A stretch of 64,000 nucleotides of DNA, taken from the NCBI GenBank assembly GCA_016219645.1, contig JACRLR010000034.1:62001-126000 (forward strand). The letters run 5' to 3'. Shown one piece after another: positions 1 through 7,463 of the stretch (positions are counted from its first letter, which is position 1; every line of letters starts with the position of its first letter). The position numbers and the translations under genes were made by a program. Under the pieces are notes generated by a model. That model saw only the letters and a program-made list of their open reading frames with translations, made no database searches and was not told where the DNA came from. The DNA is from Nitrospirota bacterium (GTDB lineage Bacteria; Nitrospirota; Nitrospiria; Nitrospirales; Nitrospiraceae).

Positions 1-120
1 AACGGGTGGATTCTGGAGTTCTACCAAGACCAGTGCAACGGAATCGTCCAGATCGATGACCAGGGCTTCTATTCACCCCAAGGCCATCTCATCGTCGATC
101 TTTCCTTCAAGGGGGAATGA
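1..120 (+). CDS. 3' end of an unknown gene
   Basis: Frame 1 is open from the window edge to TGA at 118-120, giving the last 39 residues of a protein that begins upstream. The tail contains NGWILEFYQD and ends LSFKGE. No family can be named from so little. Its end carries the purine-rich stretch AAGGGGGAA that probably serves as ribosome binding site for the next gene, which starts 7 bases later, so the two are likely co-transcribed. Confidence 0.6.
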   Translation, partial: NGWILEFYQDQCNGIVQIDDQGFYSPQGHLIVDLSFKGE

Positions 121-126
121 GCCCCC

Positions 127-798
127 GTGTCCGACAGGCTCCCAGATCCCACTCCACCCGACCTTGCCCCTCTTTATAGGAATACCGATCATTGGTTTCA
201 GCGGGCATCTGCCTCCCTGCTCGGTGAAGTTCCCTGCCGGCTCGGTTGTACCAGTTGTTGCATCGGTCCCTTTCCGATCACGCTCCTCGACATCCAGACT
301 CTCCAACAGGGGCTGGACGTCTTGCCACCGGATCACCGCCAACGAATCGTCCAGCGTGCCTCCGAGCAGACCGCTGCCATGGAGGCCGCGTTCCCACAAC
401 TCACCCACACCACTTTTCTCGATACATGGTCCGATCAGGAGATCGACCGGTTAGTCACGGAATTTCACAATCGCCCCTGCCCAGCCCTGGAAGCAGATGG
501 CCGCTGTGGCCTCTACGACTACCGCCCCCTCGTCTGCCGATCGATGGGTATCCCGACAGAAGATCGTGGTCTGACCCATGGCGCCTGCGAAGTCCAAACC
601 TGTATCCCGATCCTGCGGCTTCCCACCGCACTCCGACAAGAAGAAGATCGCTTAGCGCAGGAAGAAGCCGCTTCCCTCAACGAGATCCATCGAGCCACAG
701 AATCATCTACCGGCGACGAGGTGTTCCTACCCTACGGGTTCATACCGGGCGAGACTCGCGAGACATGCGAGAAAAGCGGGATGGGTGAGGAAGTCTGA
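127..798 (+). CDS. YkgJ-family cysteine cluster protein
   Basis: A 223-residue protein with GTG start and an AAGGGGGAA ribosome site 9 bases upstream. Two cysteine groups are visible: C37, C41, C44, C45 and C118, C127, C137, C154, C159, with the RPLVCRSMG context typical of the YkgJ/CxxCxxCC family (putative zinc- or iron-chelating domain). Members are cytosolic and their biochemical role is largely unknown. The gene follows the preceding partial gene by 6 bases, suggesting one operon. Family assignment rests on the cysteine pattern only; the metal and function are not shown by the sequence. Confidence 0.8.
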   Translation: MSDRLPDPTPPDLAPLYRNTDHWFQRASASLLGEVPCRLGCTSCCIGPFPITLLDIQTLQQGLDVLPPDHRQRIVQRASEQTAAMEAAFPQLTHTTFLDTWSDQEIDRLVTEFHNRPCPALEADGRCGLYDYRPLVCRSMGIPTEDRGLTHGACEVQTCIPILRLPTALRQEEDRLAQEEAASLNEIHRATESSTGDEVFLPYGFIPGETRETCEKSGMGEEV

Positions 799-878
799 GG
801 ACTGAAGGTTAAGGGTAGAGGTTTCATCTTCGTGAGTCGCGCCTGTCGCGCTTTTCTCGCCCCTCTCGCTTGAGCCGC

Positions 879-1005
879 GCAGGATGCTCAAAAGGCTCGT
901 CCAGCAAGGCCGCAGCGAGCGAAGATCCGGAGGCGTACCCTGTGGGGTACGTTGAGGACCTGAGCGATGCGAGAACGCCGCTGGCGGACCTTTTCAGCAT
1001 TCTGC
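879..1005. repeat. chromosomal palindromic repeat, copy A
   Basis: The 260-base gap between the YkgJ gene and tRNA-Arg holds an imperfect inverted repeat. The left arm contains CAGGATGCTCAAAAGG, the right arm is the complement of CAGAATGCTGAAAAGG, and a GTAC...GTAC palindrome lies in the centre. Related copies occur at 44115-44255, 46423-46613, 52893-53110, 56768-56895 and 58191-58315. The layout suggests a non-coding MITE or REP-like element. Nothing else is visible in this gap. Confidence 0.65.
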
Positions 1006-1058
1006 TGCTGGACAGAGGTTGAAATCCTATGCTACTGTCACGTCCCTTGGTTGCGGGA

Positions 1059-1135
1059 GCGCCTGTAGCTCAGCTGGATAGAGCATCAGCCTCCGGAGCT
1101 GAGGGCCACAGGTTCAAATCCTGTCAGGCGCACCA
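1059..1135 (+). tRNA. tRNA-Arg(CCG)
   Basis: A 77-base cloverleaf. The acceptor arms GCGCCTG and CAGGCGC pair, the D arm has GTAGCTCAGCTGGATAGAG, the anticodon loop reads CTCCGGA (anticodon CCG), the T arm has GGTTCAAATCC, and the CCA end is encoded. It lies about 100 bases upstream of tRNA-Lys and may share a transcript. Confidence 0.96.
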
Positions 1136-1236
1136 AACCGAGCTTGCTCGTACCGCGGGCTCGGCTGAGTCTTGTGGATTTGACGCCCGAGGATAAACTA
1201 CCGCCAGTGGTCGGCATCGAAAATTGAATACCCGGT

Positions 1237-1314
<78 letters not shown>

Positions 1315-1318
1315 TTCT

Positions 1319-2413
1319 TCAACCACTTACACCACTCGTCGCCAGTGCCGGACCTGCCGTTTGTGCCATGTGTGCTAATTTTGTGCCCCCCCCTGTGCTA
1401 GGCAGGCTGTACCCCGCCAGCATTTCCACTCCTTCGCGCAGGCTCTCCGGATAGTGGTGCGCATAACGCTGAGTCATGATCGGCGACTTGTGCCCTAAGA
1501 GACATTGGACCTTATAGAGATCGATCCCTGATTGCACAAGCCTCGTGGCAAAGGTATGCCTGAGATCATGAAAATGGAAATTCTCGATTCGACACACCTT
1601 CATCGCGCCACGAAAGGCGCGTCGAAGATGGCTGTCGTCAAGCAGGGTGAACGTGTCACTCGGGAACACATAATCACTCTTGATCGAGCGCACCTTGGCT
1701 TTTCGCTTCAGGACATCGAGCACGAGACTGTTGATGGGGATGGTTCGCCGCTCTCCGTTCTTTGACCGGAATACGGTCACAGTTTTTCTGAAGAAATCGA
1801 CTCCGTCCCAATTCAACGCTCGAATCTCCCCCATCCGCATGCCGGTATGCAATGCGAACAGGATGATGTCCTTGAGCCAGGGTCGTGCAACCTGGAGAAG
1901 ACGCTCTTCTTCTCCTGTGCTCAACCATCGGTCCCGACGATTGCGCTCTTTCTCCATGGAGACACGCGCGACAGGATTGTCCCGGCACCACTCCCATTCC
2001 CGGATGGCGAGATTAAACGCCTTCTTCATGCAGGCGAGCTCACGGTTGATAGTGGCCGGTGCCACCCCATCCGCATACCGCTTGGCTTTATACGCCACGA
2101 TGCGCTTCGGCGTAATCTCGGCCAAGGTAGCGCCCTTGAAGAAGGGCAGCAGGTTCTTCGTGTAGCCGCTGAAGGATCGTTGACTCATCTGTTTCCTGAC
2201 ATGTTCGTTCAGATAGCGATCCATCAGTTCAACAAACGTCCGTTCCTGCTCTTCTCGTTTCTCAAAGTGCCGACCCTCGACGATATCGACCGTGATCTTC
2301 GCGAGGATCGCCTCTGCTAATCGCCGATCCGAAGTGTCCGTGGATCGTCGCACTTGCTGACCGTGATATTTGAACCTCATCCACCAGACCGTATTTCTTT
2401 TATAGAGCCCCAT
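1319..2413 (-). CDS. tyrosine recombinase (site-specific integrase)
   Basis: A 364-residue phage-type integrase that would catalyse recombination between attP and tRNA-Lys. An N-terminal arm-binding segment (residues 1-55) precedes a SAM-like core-binding domain (about 58-150) and the catalytic domain. The catalytic residues can be read: R193 (HTGMRMGEIR), H282 and R285 (HDLRH), H308 (LLGHKS) and the nucleophile Y317 (TQRYAHH). The ATG has the ribosome site AAGGAGAG, and the upstream gene's stop touches the start, so it is translated with the small helix-turn-helix protein. The stop lies 5 bp from attL, and the C-terminal tail (about 340-364) also encodes a candidate arm-type site. Confidence 0.95.
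   Translation of the reverse strand: MGLYKRNTVWWMRFKYHGQQVRRSTDTSDRRLAEAILAKITVDIVEGRHFEKREEQERTFVELMDRYLNEHVRKQMSQRSFSGYTKNLLPFFKGATLAEITPKRIVAYKAKRYADGVAPATINRELACMKKAFNLAIREWEWCRDNPVARVSMEKERNRRDRWLSTGEEERLLQVARPWLKDIILFALHTGMRMGEIRALNWDGVDFFRKTVTVFRSKNGERRTIPINSLVLDVLKRKAKVRSIKSDYVFPSDTFTLLDDSHLRRAFRGAMKVCRIENFHFHDLRHTFATRLVQSGIDLYKVQCLLGHKSPIMTQRYAHHYPESLREGVEMLAGYSLPSTGGGTKLAHMAQTAGPALATSGVSG
1370..1386. promoter_or_regulatory. candidate integrase arm-type site, left copy
   Basis: The 17-mer GTGTGCTAATTTTGTGC occurs here, 56 bp inside attL and within the 3' end of the integrase gene, and again in the same orientation at 36691-36707, 133 bp inside attR. Paired short repeats flanking the core are what integrase arm-binding sites look like. 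The role is inferred from position only. Confidence 0.5.
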
Positions 2414-2707
2414 TCACTCTCCTTTCCTAGGGCTCAATGCTGGTCCGGTTTCCCCGTGCCGGGGATTATAGATAGCCCGTTTCGCCGCCGCAATGATCTC
2501 GTCAATGTCTCTCCCGCGCCGCTTGTAGTCAGGCAACGCGGGTCGGTGCGGTGCAAACCCTGACAGCCATCTTTCAATGTCTTCTGGGCGGAATCGGATG
2601 AGTCCATGAATGCGGACGCACGGGATCTTGCTCTGTGCCGCCCAGGCATAGAGTGTCGAGGGTTTGATTCGCAACTGTTCGGCAAGGTCTTTAATCGTCA
2701 GTAGCAT
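2414..2707 (-). CDS. excisionase-like helix-turn-helix protein
   Basis: From the ATG at 2707 the product is 97 residues and starts MLLTIKDLAEQLRIKPST, a MerR/Xis-type winged helix-turn-helix, continuing with LIRFRPEDIERWL. Such proteins bind att DNA or act as recombination directionality factors. The frame stays open upstream to 2974, but that extension is Pro- and Arg-rich and unlike the family, so the internal start is preferred, although no clear ribosome site is visible. Its stop abuts the integrase ATG. An alternative role is a repressor of the phage-like genes. Confidence 0.75.
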   Translation of the reverse strand: MLLTIKDLAEQLRIKPSTLYAWAAQSKIPCVRIHGLIRFRPEDIERWLSGFAPHRPALPDYKRRGRDIDEIIAAAKRAIYNPRHGETGPALSPRKGE

Positions 2708-2955
2708 AGAGACACACACCGGAGGAGTCTGGCGACACCCCCATTCCCCAACCTTGCTCCCGCGTGTCACCCGACATCGGATTCGGACTGCTCCCCCAGT
2801 GGGTGCAAGCTGGCGCTGCAGAGCAGCGGCCAGGCCTTCCGGAAGCCACTTCAGGCCTGTCCCCCGCGAGCGCGCCATCCCGCCTGCTTCTTCGACGCCC
2901 CACCCCTGTGCTGTGAAGGGTGGGGCTAAACATTGTGTTGAAGAAGGAGGCGGAG

Positions 2956-3459
2956 ATGGCCATTCACAGTTCACAAGGCAGTTTGAATCTGATACGGCAG
3001 CCGAAGCCGCGCAACCCCTATGCGGTACCTCGGTATCGCGTCACGCTGGTGCGGGAAGGTCGGGCCACGACGGCCGCTTCCCCGCTTCTGACCTCGGTCG
3101 GCGCCGCGGCTCTGCTCCGGCCCTTGTTTGCGCATGTCGACCGCGAACAATTCCTCGTCTGCGGACTGGATGCGAAGCACGGCATCATCGGGGTCAATGT
3201 GGTATCCGTGGGCTCACTCACCCTCTCGATCGTGCATCCGCGCGAAGTCTTCAAACCGCTGATCCTGATGAATGCCGGCGCCTGGATCTGTGCGCACAAT
3301 CACCCCTCCGGCGATCCCACCCCCAGTCCAGAGGATCGTGTGCTCACCAGCCGACTCCGGCAGGGCGCCGACCTGCTCGGCATCACGCTCTTGGATCATC
3401 TCATCCTCGCCGACGAGCGCTGCTACAGCTTCGCCGATCAGGGCTGGCCCGGCGTGTGA
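2956..3459 (+). CDS. RadC/JAB-domain protein (MPN, JAMM motif)
   Basis: A 167-residue protein preceded by a strong AGGAGG 6 bases before ATG 2956. The JAMM metal site H114-x-H116-x10-D127 is complete (HNHPSGDPTPSPED), so it has the C-terminal RadC domain without the helix-hairpin-helix half of full-length RadC. Short RadC proteins are frequent on plasmids, prophages and islands, where their role (possibly countering host DNA processing) is not settled. It is read opposite to the integrase and the phage block, and its stop lies 5 bases from the stop of the convergent coat-like gene. Confidence 0.85.
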   Translation: MAIHSSQGSLNLIRQPKPRNPYAVPRYRVTLVREGRATTAASPLLTSVGAAALLRPLFAHVDREQFLVCGLDAKHGIIGVNVVSVGSLTLSIVHPREVFKPLILMNAGAWICAHNHPSGDPTPSPEDRVLTSRLRQGADLLGITLLDHLILADERCYSFADQGWPGV

Positions 3460-3463
3460 GGGC

Positions 3464-3607
3464 TTAGGCACGGATCAACCGGAGCACCCAGATCACCGCG
3501 GACGCCGTGAGGGCAATCCCAATCACTGCCGCGCCCCATCCGATGAGATCCGCCGCGAGGGCGTTACCGAGTTGCTGTAAATCTGTCGCGACCGTTGCGA
3601 GCACCAT
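3464..3607 (-). CDS. pVIII-like small coat protein, 47 residues
   Basis: Too short for usual gene calling. ATG at 3607 follows GAAGGGGCG and the frame ends with TAA at 3464. The product starts MVLATVATDLQQLGNALA, then has one hydrophobic segment (about residues 23-42) and a basic tail RLIRA. An amphipathic N-terminus, a single span and a positively charged C-terminus are the layout of mature filamentous phage major coat proteins. It has no signal peptide, unlike its neighbour at 3672-3872. It could also be a minor coat protein such as pVII or pIX. Confidence 0.6.
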   Translation of the reverse strand: MVLATVATDLQQLGNALAADLIGWGAAVIGIALTASAVIWVLRLIRA

Positions 3608-3671
3608 TGGACGCCCCTTCCCTCAGACAAGACGGCAGCCCGTGCACAGGCCACCGCCCCATCTCACCCGA

Positions 3672-3872
3672 TTACCGCACCAACGACTTGACGCGCTTGT
3701 ACGCGAAAATCGTCAGCGCCACCCCGATGAACACGACGCCCCACGCCACGATGTCACCCTTGACGCTGGTGATCGTGGTCGAGGTCGCGGCATCCACGGG
3801 GAACACCTGCGCCATGGCTTCGGTGGCCATCACGGATACACCGAGTCCCAGCAATGCGACTTTCTTCATCAT
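3672..3872 (-). CDS. major coat protein candidate (pVIII-like) with signal peptide
   Basis: From ATG 3872, 9 bases after AGGAGG, the product is 66 residues. A signal peptide runs MMKKVALLGLGVSVM to AMA (cleavage about residue 21). The mature 45-residue part has an acidic or polar N-terminus, a span at about 41-57 and a lysine/arginine-rich end (YKRVKSLVR). That is the classic pVIII arrangement, with the basic end contacting the phage DNA. The frame could also start at GTG 3878, but that codon nearly touches the ribosome site. It lies downstream of zot, whereas Ff phages have gene VIII upstream of gene III. Confidence 0.8.
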   Translation of the reverse strand: MMKKVALLGLGVSVMATEAMAQVFPVDAATSTTITSVKGDIVAWGVVFIGVALTIFAYKRVKSLVR

Positions 3873-3888
3873 CTGCACTCACCTCCTC

Positions 3889-3996
3889 TCACTCCGTTCT
3901 CCCAAGCAACAACTTCACGATCACACCGACCGCAAAGCCTCCCAGGAAACACGCGCCCGCCCAGTACACGATCGCATCGAGTGCCGCTTGATCCAT
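3889..3996 (-). CDS. 35-residue phage membrane peptide
   Basis: A short frame from ATG 3996 to TGA 3889 encodes MDQAALDAIVYWAGACFL and continues as one hydrophobic span ending with KLLLGRTE. It sits between zot and the pVIII-like gene, 9 bases from the zot stop, and its end carries the ribosome site used by the coat gene. Size and single span fit minor tip proteins pVII and pIX (32-33 residues in Ff phages). The assignment is by size and position only. Confidence 0.6.
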   Translation of the reverse strand: MDQAALDAIVYWAGACFLGGFAVGVIVKLLLGRTE

Positions 3997-4005
3997 GGTC
4001 ATTCT

Positions 4006-5181
4006 CTAGAGGAGCCCTGGTGGCGTCGCCAGAATCCCCGGATGCTGTGGCACAGACGGAGGAGGGTCTGGTGCCGGTGGATCACCAGACGGCCCAGGAG
4101 CCGAAGGCCCCACACTCGGTGCCGAGAGGGCGGGAGCCGGATGAACAGCCCCTTCCGCTGCCACTCGTTCAAGAAAGTTTGTTGCGTTCGTGATGTCTGC
4201 TCTCGTACCCCCATAGATCACCCCCGTTCCCGTTAACACCCGCACCCCGCGCACCATGCGCGAGGAGACCGTCCCGCCTGACTCCGCGGCAATCTCTTCC
4301 TCCGTCATGAGGTGTCCGTCTTCTGACACCCACAACCAGACGGCCGTACCCTCACGCCTCGTGGTCATGCCGCCGTGAATGCGCACCGGCCGTACCGGAC
4401 TCTTCGCGATCGGTGGCACACCCGTCACCGACTGGGCCGGTGGTGGCACAGCCGGAAGGGGAGGGGGAGGCGGGAGTTTCGAGACGGCAGCCGTTGGCGC
4501 CGGTTTCGCCCCGGAGAGCCAGCCCCCAAAGGCAAACCAGCCGAGCGCCACGACGAAACCCAGTCCCCCAATAAGCACCGTGGGACTTTTCAACATGGAC
4601 CCTCCTCGCGCCGTTTCACGTACCGCGGCTGATGAGTAACTGGAGTAGTAGGCGTAGAGCTTCGGCTCGTACTTGCCCGAAAACATCCGAATCACTTCGA
4701 GCTCCTCAGGATTACCTCGAACCGACGCCTGATACCGATTCTTCAGGCCGAACCGATCCAGCCGGCGAAACTTCGTCGTCGCTTCCACCAACCGATTCAC
4801 CCCGAGGGTGACTTGCCCATACTGTTGACACATCAGCACGAGATCGATCCCTCGATGGCGATGCGTTTCCAGCCAGCGCAGGAGTTCAGGGTCCGTTTTG
4901 TCCTTCGACCGAAAGATCGTTTGGACTTCATCAATCAACACGGCCGATCCCGGCTCGACCTGCAGCAGCCCTGCCTTCACGTCTTCGCCTGTCATCCAGA
5001 GCGTGATTTGCTTCTGCAGCTGACTCATCTCCACCCCCTCAAACAGCGCGAGCCGATCCAGATAGAATCCCTCGACAAACACGTACACGCGACGACCGGC
5101 CCGGACCCACTTGAGCAGCCGCTCTGACACCGCGTAGTAGGATTTCCCTGACCCTGGGACCCCTTCGAGCAGTTCAATCAT
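4006..5181 (-). CDS. Zot/pI-family phage assembly ATPase
   Basis: A 391-residue protein with an N-terminal Zot domain. Walker A is GVPGSGKS (residues 7-14) and Walker B is VLIDE (81-85). A membrane span at about 201-222 is followed by a long Pro-rich periplasmic tail. In filamentous phages, pI is the inner-membrane motor that drives assembly and extrusion of virions. ATG 5181 overlaps the upstream stop by 4 bases, showing translational coupling. With no secretin gene in the block, the periplasmic tail would be expected to contact a host secretin. This is the strongest inovirus marker in the region. Confidence 0.92.
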   Translation of the reverse strand: MIELLEGVPGSGKSYYAVSERLLKWVRAGRRVYVFVEGFYLDRLALFEGVEMSQLQKQITLWMTGEDVKAGLLQVEPGSAVLIDEVQTIFRSKDKTDPELLRWLETHRHRGIDLVLMCQQYGQVTLGVNRLVEATTKFRRLDRFGLKNRYQASVRGNPEELEVIRMFSGKYEPKLYAYYSSYSSAAVRETARGGSMLKSPTVLIGGLGFVVALGWFAFGGWLSGAKPAPTAAVSKLPPPPPLPAVPPPAQSVTGVPPIAKSPVRPVRIHGGMTTRREGTAVWLWVSEDGHLMTEEEIAAESGGTVSSRMVRGVRVLTGTGVIYGGTRADITNATNFLERVAAEGAVHPAPALSAPSVGPSAPGPSGDPPAPDPPPSVPQHPGILATPPGLL

Positions 5182-5429
5182 GCGTGCTCGATCACCCGTT
5201 CCACATCGCGGAGCTTATTTCGGACGAAGGTTAAGATCTCGGGCCCCAACGCGTCCGCTGCCGTCAGCACCTCAGACGCCTCGCCATCCAACAGGATGTA
5301 GAACACGACCGCTTCACGAATATAGGCCGACACACTCAGGCCGCGCCGAGACGCGACCTGCTGCGTCAGCAGGCGCTCCGTCACCGAGGTCCGATACACA
5401 CAATGCGCAGAACGGTTCCACTCATCCAT
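5178..5429 (-). CDS. small protein, possible ribbon-helix-helix regulator
   Basis: An 83-residue protein between the pVI-like and zot genes, overlapping zot by 4 bases. The segment YRTSVTERLLTQQVA followed by GLSVSAYIREAV has the strand-helix-helix rhythm of Arc/MetJ/CopG DNA-binding proteins. A regulator inside the morphogenesis operon is not part of the Ff gene set. It may tune late gene expression or act as an antitoxin-like factor. The fold call is by eye and uncertain. Confidence 0.55.
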   Translation of the reverse strand: MDEWNRSAHCVYRTSVTERLLTQQVASRRGLSVSAYIREAVVFYILLDGEASEVLTAADALGPEILTFVRNKLRDVERVIEHA

Positions 5430-5705
5430 TTATGACCCCCAACGGACAAACGGAATGGACTGAAGCAGGAAGCGCACCCCCATGGCCCCCGCGACAATGG
5501 CGAGCGCTTGCGAGAGACCGGTCGCGCCGAGCAGCCAGGCATACTGATCCGCGATGACTGGGACGGTAAGGCTGCCGGTGCCCACCGAAGCCAGGAGCGC
5601 ATCCACCGGACCCAGGACCGAATCGAAGCCGATCAGCCAGATGTCTTTAAAGCTCGCGATCATGTCGAGGAGGAAGCAATAGATCAGTTGAAGAATCGCG
5701 GTCAT
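5430..5705 (-). CDS. pVI-like minor coat protein (DUF2523-like)
   Basis: A 91-residue hydrophobic protein with about three membrane segments, placed directly after the pIII-like gene (4-base ATGA overlap) and one base before the next gene. Inoviruses usually carry a DUF2523/pVI protein exactly here; pVI sits at the virion end with pIII and completes release. No motif is diagnostic, so the call rests on size, hydrophobicity and gene order. Confidence 0.7.
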   Translation of the reverse strand: MTAILQLIYCFLLDMIASFKDIWLIGFDSVLGPVDALLASVGTGSLTVPVIADQYAWLLGATGLSQALAIVAGAMGVRFLLQSIPFVRWGS

Positions 5706-6952
5706 CGTGCCCCCGCAAAGATGATGCGATACGCGACGAACCCCGCGATCGCGATGATGATGGACCGAATCGCGGTCAGCATGCCGGACCAGGCCGAGAA
5801 ATCGAGCGTGAAGGTGCCCAAGAGATTCGATTGCAACGCGTAGGTGGGCAGCGTCGTCGGCCAGGTCAGCGTCTTGAGCAGGTTGAGCGCACTCAGCAAC
5901 CCGGACCCACTCCAGCGGTCCATATGATCTTGCAGGATGCCGCCGAAGGTCCGTGGCTCATGGTTCCCAGTACTGCACGCACTGACCGGCGCCTCCTCCG
6001 TTTCCGTGGTAGTGCTGGTGGTCGTGGTCGAGCCATCCGGATTCGTAATCGTCGTCGTGGTGGTCGTATTCGTGGTGGTCGAGGTTTGGGTACTGGTCTG
6101 CGTCGGCACGGGTCCCGCCGGGGCCGTGGCATCCTTATTCACCACCACATCCGTCGGTCCCACCTGTGAGGCTGGGACGACTTGGGTGGTGACTTGCGAC
6201 GCCGGCACGGATTGCGACACCACCTGATCCGCCGGCGTCGACGACGCCCCGACGCCTACCGGCACCGTATTCGACTCGATCGACAAGGGATCAGACGCCG
6301 GCAAGTTCTGGAGGACCGCCGCCACCTCAGCCGGGGTGCCCGTCGTGGCTGGCACCGTGACCGGCGCATTCGCTTGACCGGTCAGATGCCCGATCATACA
6401 GCCCCCGTCCCCTTGCGGGTTCGATCCCCACAGCCACCACCCCGCCGGCATCACGGGAACCGCAATGACACACCCTGAGGTCCCCGGTGGGGCCGTCCCA
6501 GGGATGTTTAGAATCGCATCGTACCCACTACAGGGAAACGGCGCGGCACAGGGCTGGATCACTTGCGCATTCGCCGGTAGGGTCACGCCAGGCACGACCT
6601 GATGGGCGGGCACTGTCGCCGCCGCCTTCACCGCCGCCAGTTCAGCCGGCGTATAGTAGGCCTCATAGAGCAGCAAGCCCGCCATGACCCCGAGCCCGAT
6701 CCATCCCGCCCCCGTCACCAACCGCAGCGCGAAGGAGGCGGCCCCCCCAGCCGAGGCCGCCGACGCGACCGAGGCAATGGTGGAGGCCCGATTGGCCGCA
6801 AACATCGTGGAAGCCCCGCTGGGGGTCAGCGTGCGGACATACCCCGTGGTCGACGACGACACTTGAAACGCATAGACCGGGAAGACCACGAGATAGACCG
6901 TGATGGCTTCGACCAGCAACATGTAGAGATACAGACTCACCCTTTTCCGCAT
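5702..6952 (-). CDS. pIII/TspB-like adsorption protein
   Basis: A 416-residue protein with an N-terminal signal or membrane segment (about residues 8-29), a second hydrophobic stretch (about 66-92), a central domain with several cysteines, a low-complexity Thr-rich linker (about 285-315) and a C-terminal membrane anchor (about 390-414). The domain, flexible linker, domain and C-terminal anchor match pIII, which binds the host receptor and caps the virion. The sequence is fast-evolving, so the receptor cannot be guessed. ATG 6952 overlaps the 31-residue gene by 16 bases. Confidence 0.75.
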   Translation of the reverse strand: MRKRVSLYLYMLLVEAITVYLVVFPVYAFQVSSSTTGYVRTLTPSGASTMFAANRASTIASVASAASAGGAASFALRLVTGAGWIGLGVMAGLLLYEAYYTPAELAAVKAAATVPAHQVVPGVTLPANAQVIQPCAAPFPCSGYDAILNIPGTAPPGTSGCVIAVPVMPAGWWLWGSNPQGDGGCMIGHLTGQANAPVTVPATTGTPAEVAAVLQNLPASDPLSIESNTVPVGVGASSTPADQVVSQSVPASQVTTQVVPASQVGPTDVVVNKDATAPAGPVPTQTSTQTSTTTNTTTTTTITNPDGSTTTTSTTTETEEAPVSACSTGNHEPRTFGGILQDHMDRWSGSGLLSALNLLKTLTWPTTLPTYALQSNLLGTFTLDFSAWSGMLTAIRSIIIAIAGFVAYRIIFAGAR

Positions 6953-7032
6953 ACGATCCCCATCAGGAAACAGAGGACGAACAAGGCTGCGTATTCGAGC
7001 TGCTCCACGACGGTCAGCACGGTCCAGACCAT
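6937..7032 (-). CDS. 31-residue membrane peptide (pVII/pIX-like)
   Basis: A tiny frame from ATG 7032 to TGA 6937, preceded by AGAGGACG. It encodes MVWTVLTVVEQLEYAALF and a hydrophobic stretch ending CGKG. Its length, single span and position just upstream of the pIII-like gene match the minor coat proteins pVII and pIX. It overlaps the pIII-like start by 16 bases. Confidence 0.65.
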   Translation of the reverse strand: MVWTVLTVVEQLEYAALFVLCFLMGIVCGKG

Positions 7033-7054
7033 GGTTCGTCCTCTTCTCCTCTAT

Positions 7055-7342
7055 TTATTTACTGGCTGGCGGGAGCGAGACCGCCCCCGTCGGCGAATAC
7101 CCGGTCACGTCAATGAACCGTTGCCCCTTGTACTCCCGGAGATTCACCGTGAGGTGACAGGGCTTCATCTTGTTCGCCTCCATCAACTTGTAGAGGTGCT
7201 CGTGCTCATCCGAGATACTCGCCTCCAAACTCGTCGTATCGTCGTCGAAATAGAGCATCGCGGTCCGATAGGTCCGTGACCCATCCTGACTCGGCTTCGA
7301 CTTGACTCCCATCACCACGCAGTTCGCGACAAACTTTGACAT
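7055..7342 (-). CDS. phage single-stranded DNA-binding protein (pV-like)
   Basis: From ATG 7342, with ribosome site AAGGGAGA, the product is 95 residues. It starts MSKFVANCVVMGVKSKP and contains alternating strand-like segments ending with RFIDVTGYSPTGAVS. Size and position between the replication gene and the coat genes match pV, which coats the phage ssDNA and switches replication to packaging. An OB-like fold is inferred, not proven. The longer frame to 7453 overlaps the Rep end and lacks a good start. Confidence 0.75.
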   Translation of the reverse strand: MSKFVANCVVMGVKSKPSQDGSRTYRTAMLYFDDDTTSLEASISDEHEHLYKLMEANKMKPCHLTVNLREYKGQRFIDVTGYSPTGAVSLPPASK

Positions 7343-7455
7343 GCCGTCTCCCTTCGTTCGGACCATTGAAACCAGCCCTGTCGATAACAGGACCACAGAA
7401 ACACGAACACGATGCCACAGGCTCGACACCGGCCACGTAATCGCGGCCCGCACAT
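7312..7455 (-). CDS. possible 47-residue ORF between rep and ssb
   Basis: ATG 7455 opens a frame ending at 7312, overlapping the ssDNA-binding gene by 31 bases. It encodes MCGPRLRGRCRACGIVFVFL and further basic and aromatic residues, with a Cys-rich start that could bind zinc. The spacing fits a coupled small gene, but no recognisable ribosome site or family is visible. It may be chance. Confidence 0.3.
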   Translation of the reverse strand: MCGPRLRGRCRACGIVFVFLWSCYRQGWFQWSERRETACQSLSRTAW

Positions 7456-7463
7456 GTAGAGCC

